Shown: piece after piece, positions 8,149-17,185 of the stretch | Layout of the letters: each line of letters begins with the position of its first letter | Position numbering within the stretch: position 1 is the first letter of the stretch | From: Croceibacterium selenioxidans | GTDB lineage: Bacteria > Pseudomonadota > Alphaproteobacteria > Sphingomonadales > Sphingomonadaceae | Reading direction: 5' to 3' | Length of the DNA: 64,000 nt | Assembly (NCBI RefSeq): GCF_018599195.1 | Contig: NZ_JAHFVK010000001.1 | Coordinates: 496,001-560,000 of the forward strand | Made by a program: the position numbers and the translations under genes | Notes under the pieces: generated by a model | What the model was told of the DNA's origin: nothing | Databases searched by the model: none | Seen by the model: the letters and a program-made list of their open reading frames with translations, nothing else

Positions 8149-8931
8149 CTAGACAAAACTCGCCGCGAGGGAGCCCATCAGCAGCGCCCACCCGTCGACG
8201 AGGACGAAGAGCAACAGCTTGAACGGCAGGGAAACGAGCATCGGCGACATCATCATCATGCCCAGCGACATGAGGACGCTGGAGACGACGAGGTCGATGA
8301 CGAGGAACGGCAGGAACAGCATGAAGCCGATCTGGAAGGCGGTCTTGAGCTCGCTGGTGACGAAGGCCGGCAGAAGGATCGAGAAGGGCACATCGGCGGA
8401 AGACTGAAACTTCGGCGCCTTGGCCATGTCGGCGAACATCGCCAGGTCGGTCTTGCGGGTCTGGCGGATCATGAAGCCGTGGAATTCGGTACCGGCCGCC
8501 GCGATCGCCTGTTCAGCGTTGATCTGGCCGGCGGAATAGGGGGCGAGCGCGTTGGCGTTCACTTTCTCCAGCGTCGGCGCCATGACGAACAGCGAGAGGA
8601 ACAGCGACAGACCGATCAGCACCTGGTTCGGCGGAGACTGCTGCAGCCCCAGCGCCTGGCGCAGGATCGCCAGCACCACGATAATGCGGGTGAAGCTGGT
8701 CATCATCAGGATCAGGGCCGGCAGGATCGTCAGCAGACCCATGACCAGCAGCAGCTGGAGCGACAGGCTCAGCGGTTCGCCACCTGCACCGGCCATGTTG
8801 CTGAAAGCGCGGTCGAGCGCGCCCGGCATGGCCGCCGATGCAGGAACGGCCTGCGCGACAGCCGCCTGGGCGTAGGCCAATTTCGGAAGGATCAGCGCGA
8901 CGAGCGCCGAAAGGGAGGCAAGACGCTTCAC
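8149..8931 (-). CDS. fliP: Flagellar export gate protein FliP
   Basis: Core pore protein of the flagellar export gate. The 260-residue product has an N-terminal signal-like hydrophobic stretch, as is usual for FliP, then SLSLQLLLVMGLLTILP, the SFTRIIVVLAILRQALG segment, QSPPNQVLIGLSLFL and a hydrophobic C-terminal half (MLFLPFLVIDLVV). Length matches the family. It overlaps the end of fliO by four bases and is followed two bases later by fliQ. Confidence 0.97.
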   Translation of the reverse strand: MKRLASLSALVALILPKLAYAQAAVAQAVPASAAMPGALDRAFSNMAGAGGEPLSLSLQLLLVMGLLTILPALILMMTSFTRIIVVLAILRQALGLQQSPPNQVLIGLSLFLSLFVMAPTLEKVNANALAPYSAGQINAEQAIAAAGTEFHGFMIRQTRKTDLAMFADMAKAPKFQSSADVPFSILLPAFVTSELKTAFQIGFMLFLPFLVIDLVVSSVLMSLGMMMMSPMLVSLPFKLLLFVLVDGWALLMGSLAASFV

Positions 8932-9206
8932 GCTGCGGTCTCCACGACTTCGCGAGCCGGCGCTTCGGCCAGCCGCGTGAGGCCATTGCGCGAAGTCGAG
9001 ACGAGGATCTCGCGGCCATGGAATTCGATCACCGCCAGGCGCATCGTGGGGGAGAGCATGGTCGTCTCCACGATCCGCACCGCGCGGGTGCCGCCTTGCG
9101 GGCCGCCGAACTTGCCCTGCAGTCGCTGGGTCAGCTTGAGGCTGCCCCAGATCATCCCGCCGATCAGCGGCAGGAGCAGGAACAGCTTGAGGATATACCA
9201 GCCCAC
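8928..9206 (-). CDS. fliO: Flagellar protein FliO, short form
   Basis: Membrane protein that helps FliP assemble into the export gate. The product has 92 residues: one N-terminal membrane segment (about residues 4-22, ILKLFLLLPLIGGMIWG) and a short cytoplasmic domain with the RAVRIVETTMLSPTMRLAVIEF pattern typical of FliO. It is at the short end for the family. Its place between fliN and fliP supports the call. Stop overlaps fliP start. Confidence 0.85.
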   Translation of the reverse strand: MGWYILKLFLLLPLIGGMIWGSLKLTQRLQGKFGGPQGGTRAVRIVETTMLSPTMRLAVIEFHGREILVSTSRNGLTRLAEAPAREVVETAA

Positions 9207-9211
9207 TGGGA

Positions 9212-9481
9212 TTACGCCTCGAGTGCGGGTTGGGCCGGTCCGACCAGCTCCAGGATGCGCAGGCCGAAGCGGTTGCCTTCGGCCACGACTTCGCCCCGGG
9301 CGATCAGCTTGCCATTGACCTTAACGTCGAGCGGTTCGTCGACCAGGCGATCGAGCATGACCACGCTTTCCTCACCGAGCGCCAGAACATCGCGCAGGTG
9401 CAGGTCGGTGCGACCGAGCTCCACCGTCAGGCGGACATCGATGTCCTGGATCAGGCCAAAGCCCGGAGCTTGGAATGTCAC
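9212..9481 (-). CDS. fliN: Flagellar motor switch protein FliN, core domain only
   Basis: C-ring protein that, with FliM, forms the rim of the rotor and receives export cargo from FliH-FliI. The 89 residues are almost entirely one SpoA domain (DVRLTVELGRTDLHLRDVL, then VNGKLIARGEVVAEGNRFGLRI). The enteric protein is about 137 residues, so the N-terminal region is absent here. The start overlaps fliM by four bases. Confidence 0.93.
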   Translation of the reverse strand: MTFQAPGFGLIQDIDVRLTVELGRTDLHLRDVLALGEESVVMLDRLVDEPLDVKVNGKLIARGEVVAEGNRFGLRILELVGPAQPALEA

Positions 9482-10383
9482 TGTGGGTCCTTTCGGGTAA
9501 ACATCGTCGTGGTCAGTTGCAGGGCAGCCCGGTCTTCGAACTCACCCACAGTTCCCTTTGCAATGATCGTGCCACCCACGCGCAGCGGAACGGCGCGAGC
9601 GACCGGGATCGGAATTGTCTGCCCCGGAGCGAAGGTCGCGAGGCGGCTCAGCGGGATGCGCATTTCGGCGAGAACCGCTTCGACCGACAGCGGAACGCTG
9701 GCGAAGGGATCGTCGAGCGGCCCCATCTTGCGACGCTCGCGGCGCTTGGGCGAGGACGGCGCCGCGACGATCGAGGGCAGGGTTTCCGCCTTCGTCGCCA
9801 CCGTCATCGTCCATGGCTTCAAGCTGCCGTCGTCGATCTCGAGGGTCAGGACTACGAGCGCTTCCGCCTTACGGTACGGGGAAATCGTCGAGTACGAGCA
9901 GTCGCGCTCGGCGATCGTCAGCGGTCCGAGGTCGGTAACCAATTGACCGAGCGCCTCGGTAACCATTTTCTCCAGGCGCTGGGCCAGGAGGTCGGCCGAG
10001 AGCGGCAACACCTTGGGCAGGGCCTCGGTCAGTTCTCCCGTGCCGCCGAACGTCCGATCGAGCTGGGCGAGGATCGCCGCGCCGTCGATAGACAGAAGCA
10101 GGCGGTGCGAACCTTCTTCCGGTCCGAGGAGAGAATTTGCCGCCAGCGGCAAAATCTTGCCGGCCAGGTCGCCACCATTCATGCGGACTGCGCTCTCTAC
10201 CCGCACTTCAGGAGCCTTGCCGCCGGAAAAGGCGGCGAGGGACGGAGCGATTGCGCGCGCCAGACGTTCGCCGAGCCGCCCGAACTCGGGCAGCAGGTCC
10301 ACTTCCTCGCCACGCTGGCGGAACAGCGCCTCGCAGTGACTTACGGCAAGGCCAGCGGCCTTGAGGGTGCGTTCGGGTTTCAT
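9478..10383 (-). CDS. fliM: Flagellar motor switch protein FliM, lacking the usual CheY-binding N-terminus
   Basis: Rotor protein that transmits the switching signal. The 301-residue product has the middle domain with DRTFGGTGELTEALP (equivalent to the GGxGR region) and a C-terminal SpoA domain (RIPLSRLATFAPGQTIPI). It starts at the ATG at 10383, overlapping fliL by four bases. The N-terminus reads MKPERTLKAAGLAVSH and does not contain the EIDALL-type peptide that binds phosphorylated CheY in most FliM proteins; total length is about 30 residues short of the enteric one. The frame extends upstream to 10581, but that region is antisense-like sequence within fliL and holds no such motif either. 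Confidence 0.9.
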   Translation of the reverse strand: MKPERTLKAAGLAVSHCEALFRQRGEEVDLLPEFGRLGERLARAIAPSLAAFSGGKAPEVRVESAVRMNGGDLAGKILPLAANSLLGPEEGSHRLLLSIDGAAILAQLDRTFGGTGELTEALPKVLPLSADLLAQRLEKMVTEALGQLVTDLGPLTIAERDCSYSTISPYRKAEALVVLTLEIDDGSLKPWTMTVATKAETLPSIVAAPSSPKRRERRKMGPLDDPFASVPLSVEAVLAEMRIPLSRLATFAPGQTIPIPVARAVPLRVGGTIIAKGTVGEFEDRAALQLTTTMFTRKDPQ

Positions 10384-10961
10384 TGGACGATGAAAGTCAG
10401 GAAGTGGACATTGTCGACGCCACCGAAGCCTTCGGCCTTTTCCAGCACGTCGTTGATCGCCGCGGTGAGGCGCTTCTGCAGCTGGGCCTTGCCCTGCGGC
10501 GTTTCGACTTCCTCGGCGCTGGAGTTGGCGATCTCCACCAACAGGCGCGAGCGGATCGCCAGCTGGTGCTCGGCCAGCCACATCAGCACACGCCCGTCAT
10601 AACGGGTCGAGGCTGCAAGGCTCAGCTGCACCAGGCCGTCGGAATTGCGCAGGTTGGAGGTGAATTCTTCGGGAAACCGGTAATAGGCGGTGCGGTACTT
10701 GCTGCCACCGTCGCCATAGACCAGTTCGGCGCCGCCTTCTTCTCCCTTGGCGGGAGCGGGAGCGTAGGGATCGTCCTCGCCCTTGCGGACGAGCTTGGGC
10801 TTGTTGTCCTCTTCGCCATGGCCCTTTCCGATCACGCCGGTCTGGACCAAAGCGAAGGCACCACCGCCGCCAGCCGCGACGAGGACGATCCCCAGGCCGA
10901 TCATCATGATCAGGCCCTTGCCCTTCTTCGGCTTCTCTTCACTGGTCTTCTTGCTGCTCAT
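10380..10961 (-). CDS. fliL: Flagellar basal body-associated protein FliL
   Basis: Single-span inner-membrane protein that surrounds the stator and supports torque. The 193-residue product has a Lys-rich cytoplasmic start (MSSKKTSEEKPKKGKG), one membrane segment at about 17-40 and a periplasmic FliL domain ending in VHFLTFIVQ, close to the family end. Predicted topology and length fit. fliM starts within its stop codon. It follows fliK after 32 bases. Confidence 0.92.
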   Translation of the reverse strand: MSSKKTSEEKPKKGKGLIMMIGLGIVLVAAGGGGAFALVQTGVIGKGHGEEDNKPKLVRKGEDDPYAPAPAKGEEGGAELVYGDGGSKYRTAYYRFPEEFTSNLRNSDGLVQLSLAASTRYDGRVLMWLAEHQLAIRSRLLVEIANSSAEEVETPQGKAQLQKRLTAAINDVLEKAEGFGGVDNVHFLTFIVQ

Positions 10962-10993
10962 CGTGTTCCTCGAATGTCCGGAGGTGGGGGCGC

Positions 10994-12172
10994 TCAGGCG
11001 AAAGTGCCGGAGCGGGATTCAGATTGGGCGAGGTCATCACGCTGCCGGGTGCTGTCGCGACGGCCCTGGCTGTTGCGCTCGCCCTGAGGGCGGGTCTCGC
11101 CGCCCGAGCCGGTACCGGCTCCGCGATCCATGGGGCTGTCGCGGTGCTGGGTGCCGGAGCGGGAGGCGGCGTTGTCCTGGTTGCCGGCGGTGGCGCTGTC
11201 GGCCTGGACGGCGGCGGCAACCGCGCGCTTGAGGTCGGGGTCCGATCCAGCCAGCTCGACCGAGAGATGACCGTGAACGGTCTGTTCGATACGGATCGAG
11301 ACTTCGCCAAAGTCGGCATGGTCGATATCGATCGTAGCCTGAGCAGGCATAAGCGCTTCGCGGGCGGCGACCAGCCGGTCGAGCGTGGCGCCGATGTCGA
11401 CAGCGTTCGCGTTGTGCAGCGACGCGACGTGGTTGGTGGCGTGATGCGTCGCGGCCGTCGGCGCGTCCGGCGAAGCGGCCGAGAACTGCGGTGCCAGCGG
11501 CTGTACGACCGGCGCGTCCGCCCGAGCCGCCAGGGCCGGGCTCGCCGCCTTGGTGGGTGCGGTCGTCGCGACGGCTTCGGTGGCTTCGGCTGCCGGAGTT
11601 TCCGTTGTGGCCGGGCTGTCCACGCGAACGGTGAGGGAGATTTCGGTTGGCGCTGTGCGGCGATCCGGCTTCGCCGGTTGCTGGAGAACGGGGAGCGCGT
11701 CCGCAACCACCGGCGGCGGCATCTGCGGGCTCACCGTCGGAGCCGACTTCGCCGGGACGGCCGGCAGCTCAGCGACTTCGTCGGTTGCGGGCAATGCCGC
11801 GGCAGGAAGGCCCGCGAGGACGAGCTGCATCATCTCGGGCGTCAGGGCGACGGGCGCGTCCTTCTCGTCGGTCTCGGTGGCTGCCAGGTCGGTCTCGCCT
11901 TCGCCTTCCGGCGACGTCGGCAACAGGCCCGGCAAGATTTTGCCGCCGGCAATTGCCGCACCGGCAACGGGAGAGGCGAGAGCCTGTTCTACCGCAGTGG
12001 CGGGATCGGCTGCCTTGTCGGAGGAAGTGGCGATGCCGGAGAGCGTGGAGAGCAGGTTGCCGAAGCTGGCGCCTTCCTCGGATACGCCTTGCGTTAACCC
12101 GCTTTTCTTACCGCCGGCGATCGCCTGCAGCGCTGAGGAAAGGGTCGACGATGAAGAAGCAGTAGAGAGCAT
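10994..12172 (-). CDS. fliK: Flagellar hook-length control protein FliK
   Basis: Exported molecular ruler that measures the hook and triggers the FlhB switch. The 392-residue product has a low-complexity N-terminal two-thirds rich in Ala, Pro, Thr and Val, and a C-terminal domain around residues 255-320 with the Flg_hook-like pattern HADFGEVSIRIEQTVHGHLSVEL. The last 70 residues are charged and rich in Arg, Asn, Ser and Gly. It sits between fliJ and fliL as is usual. Sequence is poorly conserved in this family, so the call rests on the C-terminal pattern and context. Confidence 0.85.
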   Translation of the reverse strand: MLSTASSSSTLSSALQAIAGGKKSGLTQGVSEEGASFGNLLSTLSGIATSSDKAADPATAVEQALASPVAGAAIAGGKILPGLLPTSPEGEGETDLAATETDEKDAPVALTPEMMQLVLAGLPAAALPATDEVAELPAVPAKSAPTVSPQMPPPVVADALPVLQQPAKPDRRTAPTEISLTVRVDSPATTETPAAEATEAVATTAPTKAASPALAARADAPVVQPLAPQFSAASPDAPTAATHHATNHVASLHNANAVDIGATLDRLVAAREALMPAQATIDIDHADFGEVSIRIEQTVHGHLSVELAGSDPDLKRAVAAAVQADSATAGNQDNAASRSGTQHRDSPMDRGAGTGSGGETRPQGERNSQGRRDSTRQRDDLAQSESRSGTFA

Positions 12173-12204
12173 AGTCTTGGCCGTTCACCATTGTTTGCTC
12201 TCTG

Positions 12205-12630
12205 CTAATCAAGTTCCGTGCCAGTTTGCCTCGTGGTCGGCAGAACGGGCCGGTTATTGCGCTCGTCCAGCAGCCGGGCGAGGCCACGGCGCTGTTCTTC
12301 GGCGTGCTTCTGGCGGCGGTCGGCCGAGGCGAGGTCGGCCAGACGGGCGTCGGCCTCGACCCGTGCATGGTCTGCCTGCTTGGCTGCGGTGATGCCGAGC
12401 GCGTGCAACTGCGCGGAGAGCATGACGACACCGCGCAACTCGTCTCCGTCGGCGACGGAGGAGCGTCCAGAATAGGCCTGCCCGAGCAGCATCGTCCGTT
12501 CCGAGATTCCCGCGAGGCGTGCGCGACGGGCCTCGGCCTCGTAGGCCTCGGCCGCGACCTTGCGCTTTTCGGCAGTGCGGACGCGTTCGATCAGCTTGGC
12601 GCGCTTGAGGCGCCCGCGATCAGCCATCAT
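12205..12630 (-). CDS. fliJ: Flagellar export chaperone-like protein FliJ
   Basis: Cytoplasmic coiled-coil protein that sits on the FliI ATPase ring and connects it with FlhA. The 141-residue product is almost wholly alpha-helical and charged (KRAKLIERVRTAEKRKVAAEAYEAEA, in two stretches), as expected, and the length is normal (enteric FliJ is 147). Two ATG codons are adjacent at 12630 and 12627; either may be used. Its start overlaps the end of fliI by about 11 bases. Little sequence identity is expected in this family; order fliI-fliJ-fliK supports the call. Confidence 0.8.
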   Translation of the reverse strand: MMADRGRLKRAKLIERVRTAEKRKVAAEAYEAEARRARLAGISERTMLLGQAYSGRSSVADGDELRGVVMLSAQLHALGITAAKQADHARVEADARLADLASADRRQKHAEEQRRGLARLLDERNNRPVLPTTRQTGTELD

Positions 12631-13951
12631 GGCCGATCAGCCGCGACAGTTCCGCAAGGGAGGATTCCAGCGAGACCAGGTCTCCGGTCGGCTGGCCGAG
12701 AAACTTGGTCAGGTCCCCGTGCATGGCGATGGCCCGATCGACCAAAGGATCAGCGCCAGGGCGATAAGCACCCATCAGCACGAGATCGCGGTTACCTTCG
12801 TAGGCCGAGCTCAAGGCGCGAAAGCGGCGCGCCAATTCGGCGTGCTCGGGCGGAACGATGTCGTTCATCACGCGGCTGAGCGAGGCGGCGACGTCGATGG
12901 CTGGGTACTGTCCGCGCTGGGCCAGATCGCGCGAGAGCACGATATGGCCATCGAGGATCGAACGGGCGGTATCGACCACCGGATCGTTGTGGTCGTCACC
13001 ATCGGCAAGGACCGAGTAGAGACCGGTAATCGAACCGCCGCTTTCCGCGGAATTGCCAGCTCGCTCCACCAGCTTGGTAATCGTTGCGAGAGCCGATGGA
13101 GGATAGCCGCGCGCCGCGCCGGGCTCTCCGAGGAGGAGCCCGATTTCGCGAGCCGCGTGGGCGATGCGGGTCAGGCTGTCGATGATCAGCAGGACGCGTT
13201 TGCCTGAGTTGCGGAAATGCTCGGCCAGGGAGGTCGCGAGCAAGGCCCCGCGCAGGCGCAAGTTGGGCGCATGATCGGCGGGTACGGCGACGACCGCGGT
13301 GCGCCCGGCCTTTTCGCCGTGCATGTGACGTTCGACGAAATCGGATACTTCGCGGGCGCGTTCGCCAATCAGGCCTACCACGACCACGTCTGCCTGGGCA
13401 CCGCGGGCGATCATGTCGATCAGCACCGACTTGCCGACACCCGATCCGGCCATGATGCCGACGCGTTGCCCGACGCCGAGCGTCATCAGCCCGTTGATGG
13501 CGCGGATGCCGATGTCGAACGGCTCCTTGACGCTGGCGCGGTCGAGAGCGCCCGTACGGACGCCCCCGGCTGGCCAATCGATCTTGCTGCGCAGTGCCGG
13601 TCCGCCGTCGATCGGCTTCCCTTCGCCATCGACAGCGCGCCCGAGATAGGCAGGCCCGACGGGCAGCATGCCCGGCGCGCCTTCAGGACGCACGCGAGCG
13701 CCAGGACGCAGCAGCACTACGTCGCCGAGCAAGGTCATCATGGTGCGACCATTCCGAAAGCCGATCGTCTCGGCGGTCAGAGCGGAACCTTTTCCGTCGT
13801 CGATGCGGCACAGGGCGCCGACCGGGACCGAAAGCCCACTGACCTCGATCAGGCCGCCATCACAGGCCGTGACCAGACCATAGCGCTGCGGTCGAAAGTC
13901 GACCGAGGCGTCAGCGAAATCGCTAAGAACGGAGTCGATCTGGCTCAGCAT
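12620..13951 (-). CDS. fliI: Flagellum-specific ATPase FliI
   Basis: ATPase that powers unfolding and docking of export substrates, related to the F1 beta subunit. The 443-residue product has the Walker A loop AGSGVGKS at 168-175, a Walker B region RVLLIIDSLTRIAHAAREI, and the family segment LLGEPGAARGYPPSA. Length is normal. It overlaps the end of fliH by seven bases and the start of fliJ by about eleven. Confidence 0.97.
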   Translation of the reverse strand: MLSQIDSVLSDFADASVDFRPQRYGLVTACDGGLIEVSGLSVPVGALCRIDDGKGSALTAETIGFRNGRTMMTLLGDVVLLRPGARVRPEGAPGMLPVGPAYLGRAVDGEGKPIDGGPALRSKIDWPAGGVRTGALDRASVKEPFDIGIRAINGLMTLGVGQRVGIMAGSGVGKSVLIDMIARGAQADVVVVGLIGERAREVSDFVERHMHGEKAGRTAVVAVPADHAPNLRLRGALLATSLAEHFRNSGKRVLLIIDSLTRIAHAAREIGLLLGEPGAARGYPPSALATITKLVERAGNSAESGGSITGLYSVLADGDDHNDPVVDTARSILDGHIVLSRDLAQRGQYPAIDVAASLSRVMNDIVPPEHAELARRFRALSSAYEGNRDLVLMGAYRPGADPLVDRAIAMHGDLTKFLGQPTGDLVSLESSLAELSRLIGHDG

Positions 13952-14523
13952 TCGCGGAACGCCTCGAGCAGCATGCGGCGCCAGTGCGCTGGGCCGTCCT
14001 CGATTCCGCCGTCGGCGGTTTCGATCCGCAGGCCTCCGCGCTCCACGCTGGGATCGCCCTGAACCTTGAGGTCCTCGGGCAGGCGCTGGCGCACGAGTTC
14101 GAGGTCCTCCGGATTGAGCAGAACGAGCTTCTCATCCTGGGCGCGCTGCAACATCGAGACGGCTTTCTCGGTGCGCCTGGCCAGTCCCTCGGGATCGATT
14201 GCCAGCGGGATGACGGCTGCTTCGCACAGGGCATGGACCGTCTGGCGCAGGCGCTCGGTCAGGTCCGCGGCGGAACTCTGGTCGAACAGGGCGAAAGCCA
14301 GTTCGATCTTCTTCCGGGCGGCTTCGCGTTCAAGGTCGAGCCGCTCCGCTTCGACTGCCGCGGCCGCCGCGCCTTCGCGCAATCCGCGTTCGTAGGCCTC
14401 GACGACCGGATCCGGCGGAGCGTCTCCCTGGACGACGGGAGCTTCGCCGAAAAGGACGGAAAAGCGCGGGTCACGGGCGAAAACGGCAGGGCGGGCAAAC
14501 TCTTCGAACGACATGCTAGACAT
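13945..14523 (-). CDS. fliH: Flagellar assembly protein FliH
   Basis: Regulator of the FliI ATPase that links it to the C-ring. The 192-residue product has a central charged helix with repeated Ala and Glu (RGLREGAAAAAVEAERLDLE) and a C-terminal domain similar to the F1 delta subunit (SMLQRAQDEKLVLLNPEDLE, then a conserved RGGLRIET). I place the start at the ATG at 14523 because GGAG lies eight bases upstream; 14514 is a second choice. The frame up to 14670 lies inside fliG. The start overlaps fliG by eight bases. Confidence 0.88.
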   Translation of the reverse strand: MSSMSFEEFARPAVFARDPRFSVLFGEAPVVQGDAPPDPVVEAYERGLREGAAAAAVEAERLDLEREAARKKIELAFALFDQSSAADLTERLRQTVHALCEAAVIPLAIDPEGLARRTEKAVSMLQRAQDEKLVLLNPEDLELVRQRLPEDLKVQGDPSVERGGLRIETADGGIEDGPAHWRRMLLEAFREC

Positions 14524-15535
14524 ATTCGTCTCCGCCGTCGCCGAGCGAGATCGTGCCTTCGGTGGCGAGGCGCTTGGCGGTCGCGATGACCGATTGCTGT
14601 GCCGTGAGCGCATCGGCCTTCTTGACCCGGCCGCGCGCCTCGATTTCGTCGCGCACGCCATCGGCCGCACGGGCAGACATCGCTGCGAAGAACGGCTCGC
14701 GCTCTTCTTCCGTGATGCCCTTGAGCGCGTCGATCAGCACTTCGTTCTCGATCTCGCGCAGCAGTTGGCCCATCGTCTTGGCGTCGAGCTTGAAGAGATG
14801 TTCGAACTTGAACATCTCGTTCTCGAGTTCCTTGGCGAGCTTTTTGTCGACCTTGGTGATCTCTGGCATCACGCGCTTCTCTACGGCCTTGACCGCGGCG
14901 TTGATGATTTCCGCCGCTTCGCGCACTCCGCCCATCGAGAGCGGGACGCGGCCATGGTTCGTGGCGATCCGGGTCGAGAGCATTTCTTCGAGCATGACCA
15001 GTGCTTCGGGCGCGATCGGGTCGAGTCGGGCGACACGCTGAATCACCGGCGCCTGAACGGCTTCCGGCAACCCGGCCAGCACTTGCGCCGCAACCTGGGG
15101 ATCGAGCTGGAGCAGCAGCACCGCAATGGCCTGGGGATGCTCTTCCTCGATCAACGAGATGATCACGTCGGCGTTGAGCCAGCGGGCAAGCTCGAGAGTC
15201 GGGCTCTGCTGCTGCCCGGCGTCCGGGGCGATCCGGCGCATGAGGCTGTTGGCCTTCAGCTCGCCGACTGCTCCGGTCATGATCCGGCGGACGTCTTCGG
15301 AGCGATCCTGCGCCGGCAACCCACCCTGCGAGGCGCTTTCGGCAAAGCCGGTCAGCGCGTCGGTGATGGCCGCGGGGCCAAGCTCGCCAAGGCCAAACAT
15401 CTTCGACCCGAGCTGCTGCAACTCTTCCGGCGACAGCCGTGACAGCAGGCCCGCTGCGTCTTCTTCTTCGAGCAGCATGACCAGGATCGCCGCGCGTTCC
15501 GCGTCGGGCAATCTATCCAGAACGTCCTCGCTCAT
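14516..15535 (-). CDS. fliG: Flagellar motor switch protein FliG
   Basis: Rotor protein on which the stators push, bound to FliF on one side and FliM on the other. The 339-residue product has the N-terminal domain (ERAAILVMLLEEEDAAGLL), the middle EHPQAIAVLLLQLDP motif typical of all FliG proteins, and the C-terminal torque domain (MFKFEHLFKLDAKTMGQLLRE). Length is normal. It overlaps fliF by four bases. Confidence 0.97.
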   Translation of the reverse strand: MSEDVLDRLPDAERAAILVMLLEEEDAAGLLSRLSPEELQQLGSKMFGLGELGPAAITDALTGFAESASQGGLPAQDRSEDVRRIMTGAVGELKANSLMRRIAPDAGQQQSPTLELARWLNADVIISLIEEEHPQAIAVLLLQLDPQVAAQVLAGLPEAVQAPVIQRVARLDPIAPEALVMLEEMLSTRIATNHGRVPLSMGGVREAAEIINAAVKAVEKRVMPEITKVDKKLAKELENEMFKFEHLFKLDAKTMGQLLREIENEVLIDALKGITEEEREPFFAAMSARAADGVRDEIEARGRVKKADALTAQQSVIATAKRLATEGTISLGDGGDEYV

Positions 15536-17181
15536 CGGGCTGCCTCCGCATCAGGCCGATTACCCGCCAGCATTCGTTTCAGGGCGAGTACGGCGTCGTC
15601 GGGCTTTTCACGTACGATGCGTCGGGCAAGGTCGATCTGTGCGGCGAGCTTCTCGCGCTCGGATTCTTCTTCCGCCGGTGCAGCTAGTGCGGCGACGTTT
15701 CCGGCCGGAGCCAAGGCTGCGATCTCCCCGCTACCTTCCTCGGCTTGCGCCTTTGCCTTGCCGGTCAGCGCCTTCATGAGCGGGCGAACCGCCAGCAGCA
15801 GCACCAGCAGCACGACAACCAGAGCCACGCCGTTGCGCAGGATCATCGCGAACCAGGAGGTTTCCCAAAAAGGCAGCGCCTCCGCATCGACGACTTCGAA
15901 AGGACGCACCATGACCGCGACCTGATCGCCACGGTTGGGGTCGATGCCCACGGCCGCGCCGATCAGCTGTTCGAGCTTCTTCATCTCCGCGGCGCTGGTG
16001 CCCTTCATCGCCTCTTTGCTTAGCGCGACGGCGACGGTCAGGCGGCGGATATTGCCCGGCGCGTTGTTCGACACGGCGACTTCGCGACCGAGTTCGTAAG
16101 TGCGCGTCGCGCTGCTTTCGCCGGTTGTCGGATTGGCCGGTTGCGGGACAGTGCCCAGGGGCGCGCCAGGCTGCACTTGGGTCGGGGGAGGCGGGCTGTT
16201 CGAAAGGACGCCCGGTACACCCACGGCGCCTGAGCCGACCGTCTGGCTCTGCTGCTCGGTTTCCCGGCGGATCGAGCCGTCCTTGTCGTAGCTTTCGCGC
16301 GCCGAGGTGACCTCGTTCATGTCGAGATCGACCTGAATCTCGCTCGAGAAGTTGCCTTCGCCGATCATCGGCGTCAGCAGCTGGGCGACTTGCGCGCGGA
16401 GCTTATCTTCCATGCGCGATTGCAGGTTAAGGCGGTCCGACTTGTCGCTCGACGGTTCCGACAGCAGGCGGCCGTGCTGATCGACGATCCGCACCGCATC
16501 GACCGTGAGGCCTGGGACGGACGCGGCCACGAGATTGGCGATCGCGGTGACCTGGCTGTCGGCAAGCTGCCGACCCGGGGCCATCCGGACCATGACCGAG
16601 GCGCTCGGCGGCGCATCGTCGCGCACGAAGACGGAGCGGTCCGGCCGCGCGAGGTGGACCCGCACGGCTTCCACGCCGTCGATCTCCGCGACAGTTAGAG
16701 TGAGCTCGCGCTCCTGGGCGGCGCGCAGGCGATCGCCTTCGAGCGTCCGGCTGGCTCCCATCGGCAGGGAGTCGAGCATTTCCGCGCCGCTCTGCGGCAT
16801 CGCCAGCGCGTTCTCCGACGCCACGAGCATGCGCGCCTTGTAGAGGTCGCCTTCGGCGACGGTCAGCGCACCGGTCGCGTTATCGATCGTGTAGTTGATC
16901 GAGGCCTTGTCGAGCGCTTCGACGACACCGGCCCGTTCGCTATCGCCGAGCGAGGCGTAGAGAACCCGCTGCGGCGGCGTCGAAAAGGCGGCCCAGGCAA
17001 TGGCGACGAGACCGATGGCGGCCACCCCGGCGAACCAGGGCAGGGCCTTCCTGACGGGCGGCTGGGCGGCGAACGCGCTGACGCGGTCCATCGTCCCGAG
17101 CGAGGGATTGCGCAGCGGATCGAGCAGCGATTGCGGCCGCGCCGCCCCGCCTCCCCCGGCTGCTGGAATAAGGTCGCTCAT
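15532..17181 (-). CDS. fliF: Flagellar MS-ring protein FliF
   Basis: Membrane protein forming the MS ring, the base on which the whole structure assembles. The 549-residue product has membrane segments at about 47-67 and 435-458, the YscJ-like domain (VLYASLGDSERAGVVEALDK and the ELTLTVAEIDGVEAVRVHLA segment), the C-terminal ring domain and a cytoplasmic tail that binds FliG. Length is typical. It starts four bases after fliE stops on the minus strand. Confidence 0.97.
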   Translation of the reverse strand: MSDLIPAAGGGGAARPQSLLDPLRNPSLGTMDRVSAFAAQPPVRKALPWFAGVAAIGLVAIAWAAFSTPPQRVLYASLGDSERAGVVEALDKASINYTIDNATGALTVAEGDLYKARMLVASENALAMPQSGAEMLDSLPMGASRTLEGDRLRAAQERELTLTVAEIDGVEAVRVHLARPDRSVFVRDDAPPSASVMVRMAPGRQLADSQVTAIANLVAASVPGLTVDAVRIVDQHGRLLSEPSSDKSDRLNLQSRMEDKLRAQVAQLLTPMIGEGNFSSEIQVDLDMNEVTSARESYDKDGSIRRETEQQSQTVGSGAVGVPGVLSNSPPPPTQVQPGAPLGTVPQPANPTTGESSATRTYELGREVAVSNNAPGNIRRLTVAVALSKEAMKGTSAAEMKKLEQLIGAAVGIDPNRGDQVAVMVRPFEVVDAEALPFWETSWFAMILRNGVALVVVLLVLLLAVRPLMKALTGKAKAQAEEGSGEIAALAPAGNVAALAAPAEEESEREKLAAQIDLARRIVREKPDDAVLALKRMLAGNRPDAEAAR

Positions 17182-17185
17182 CTAA

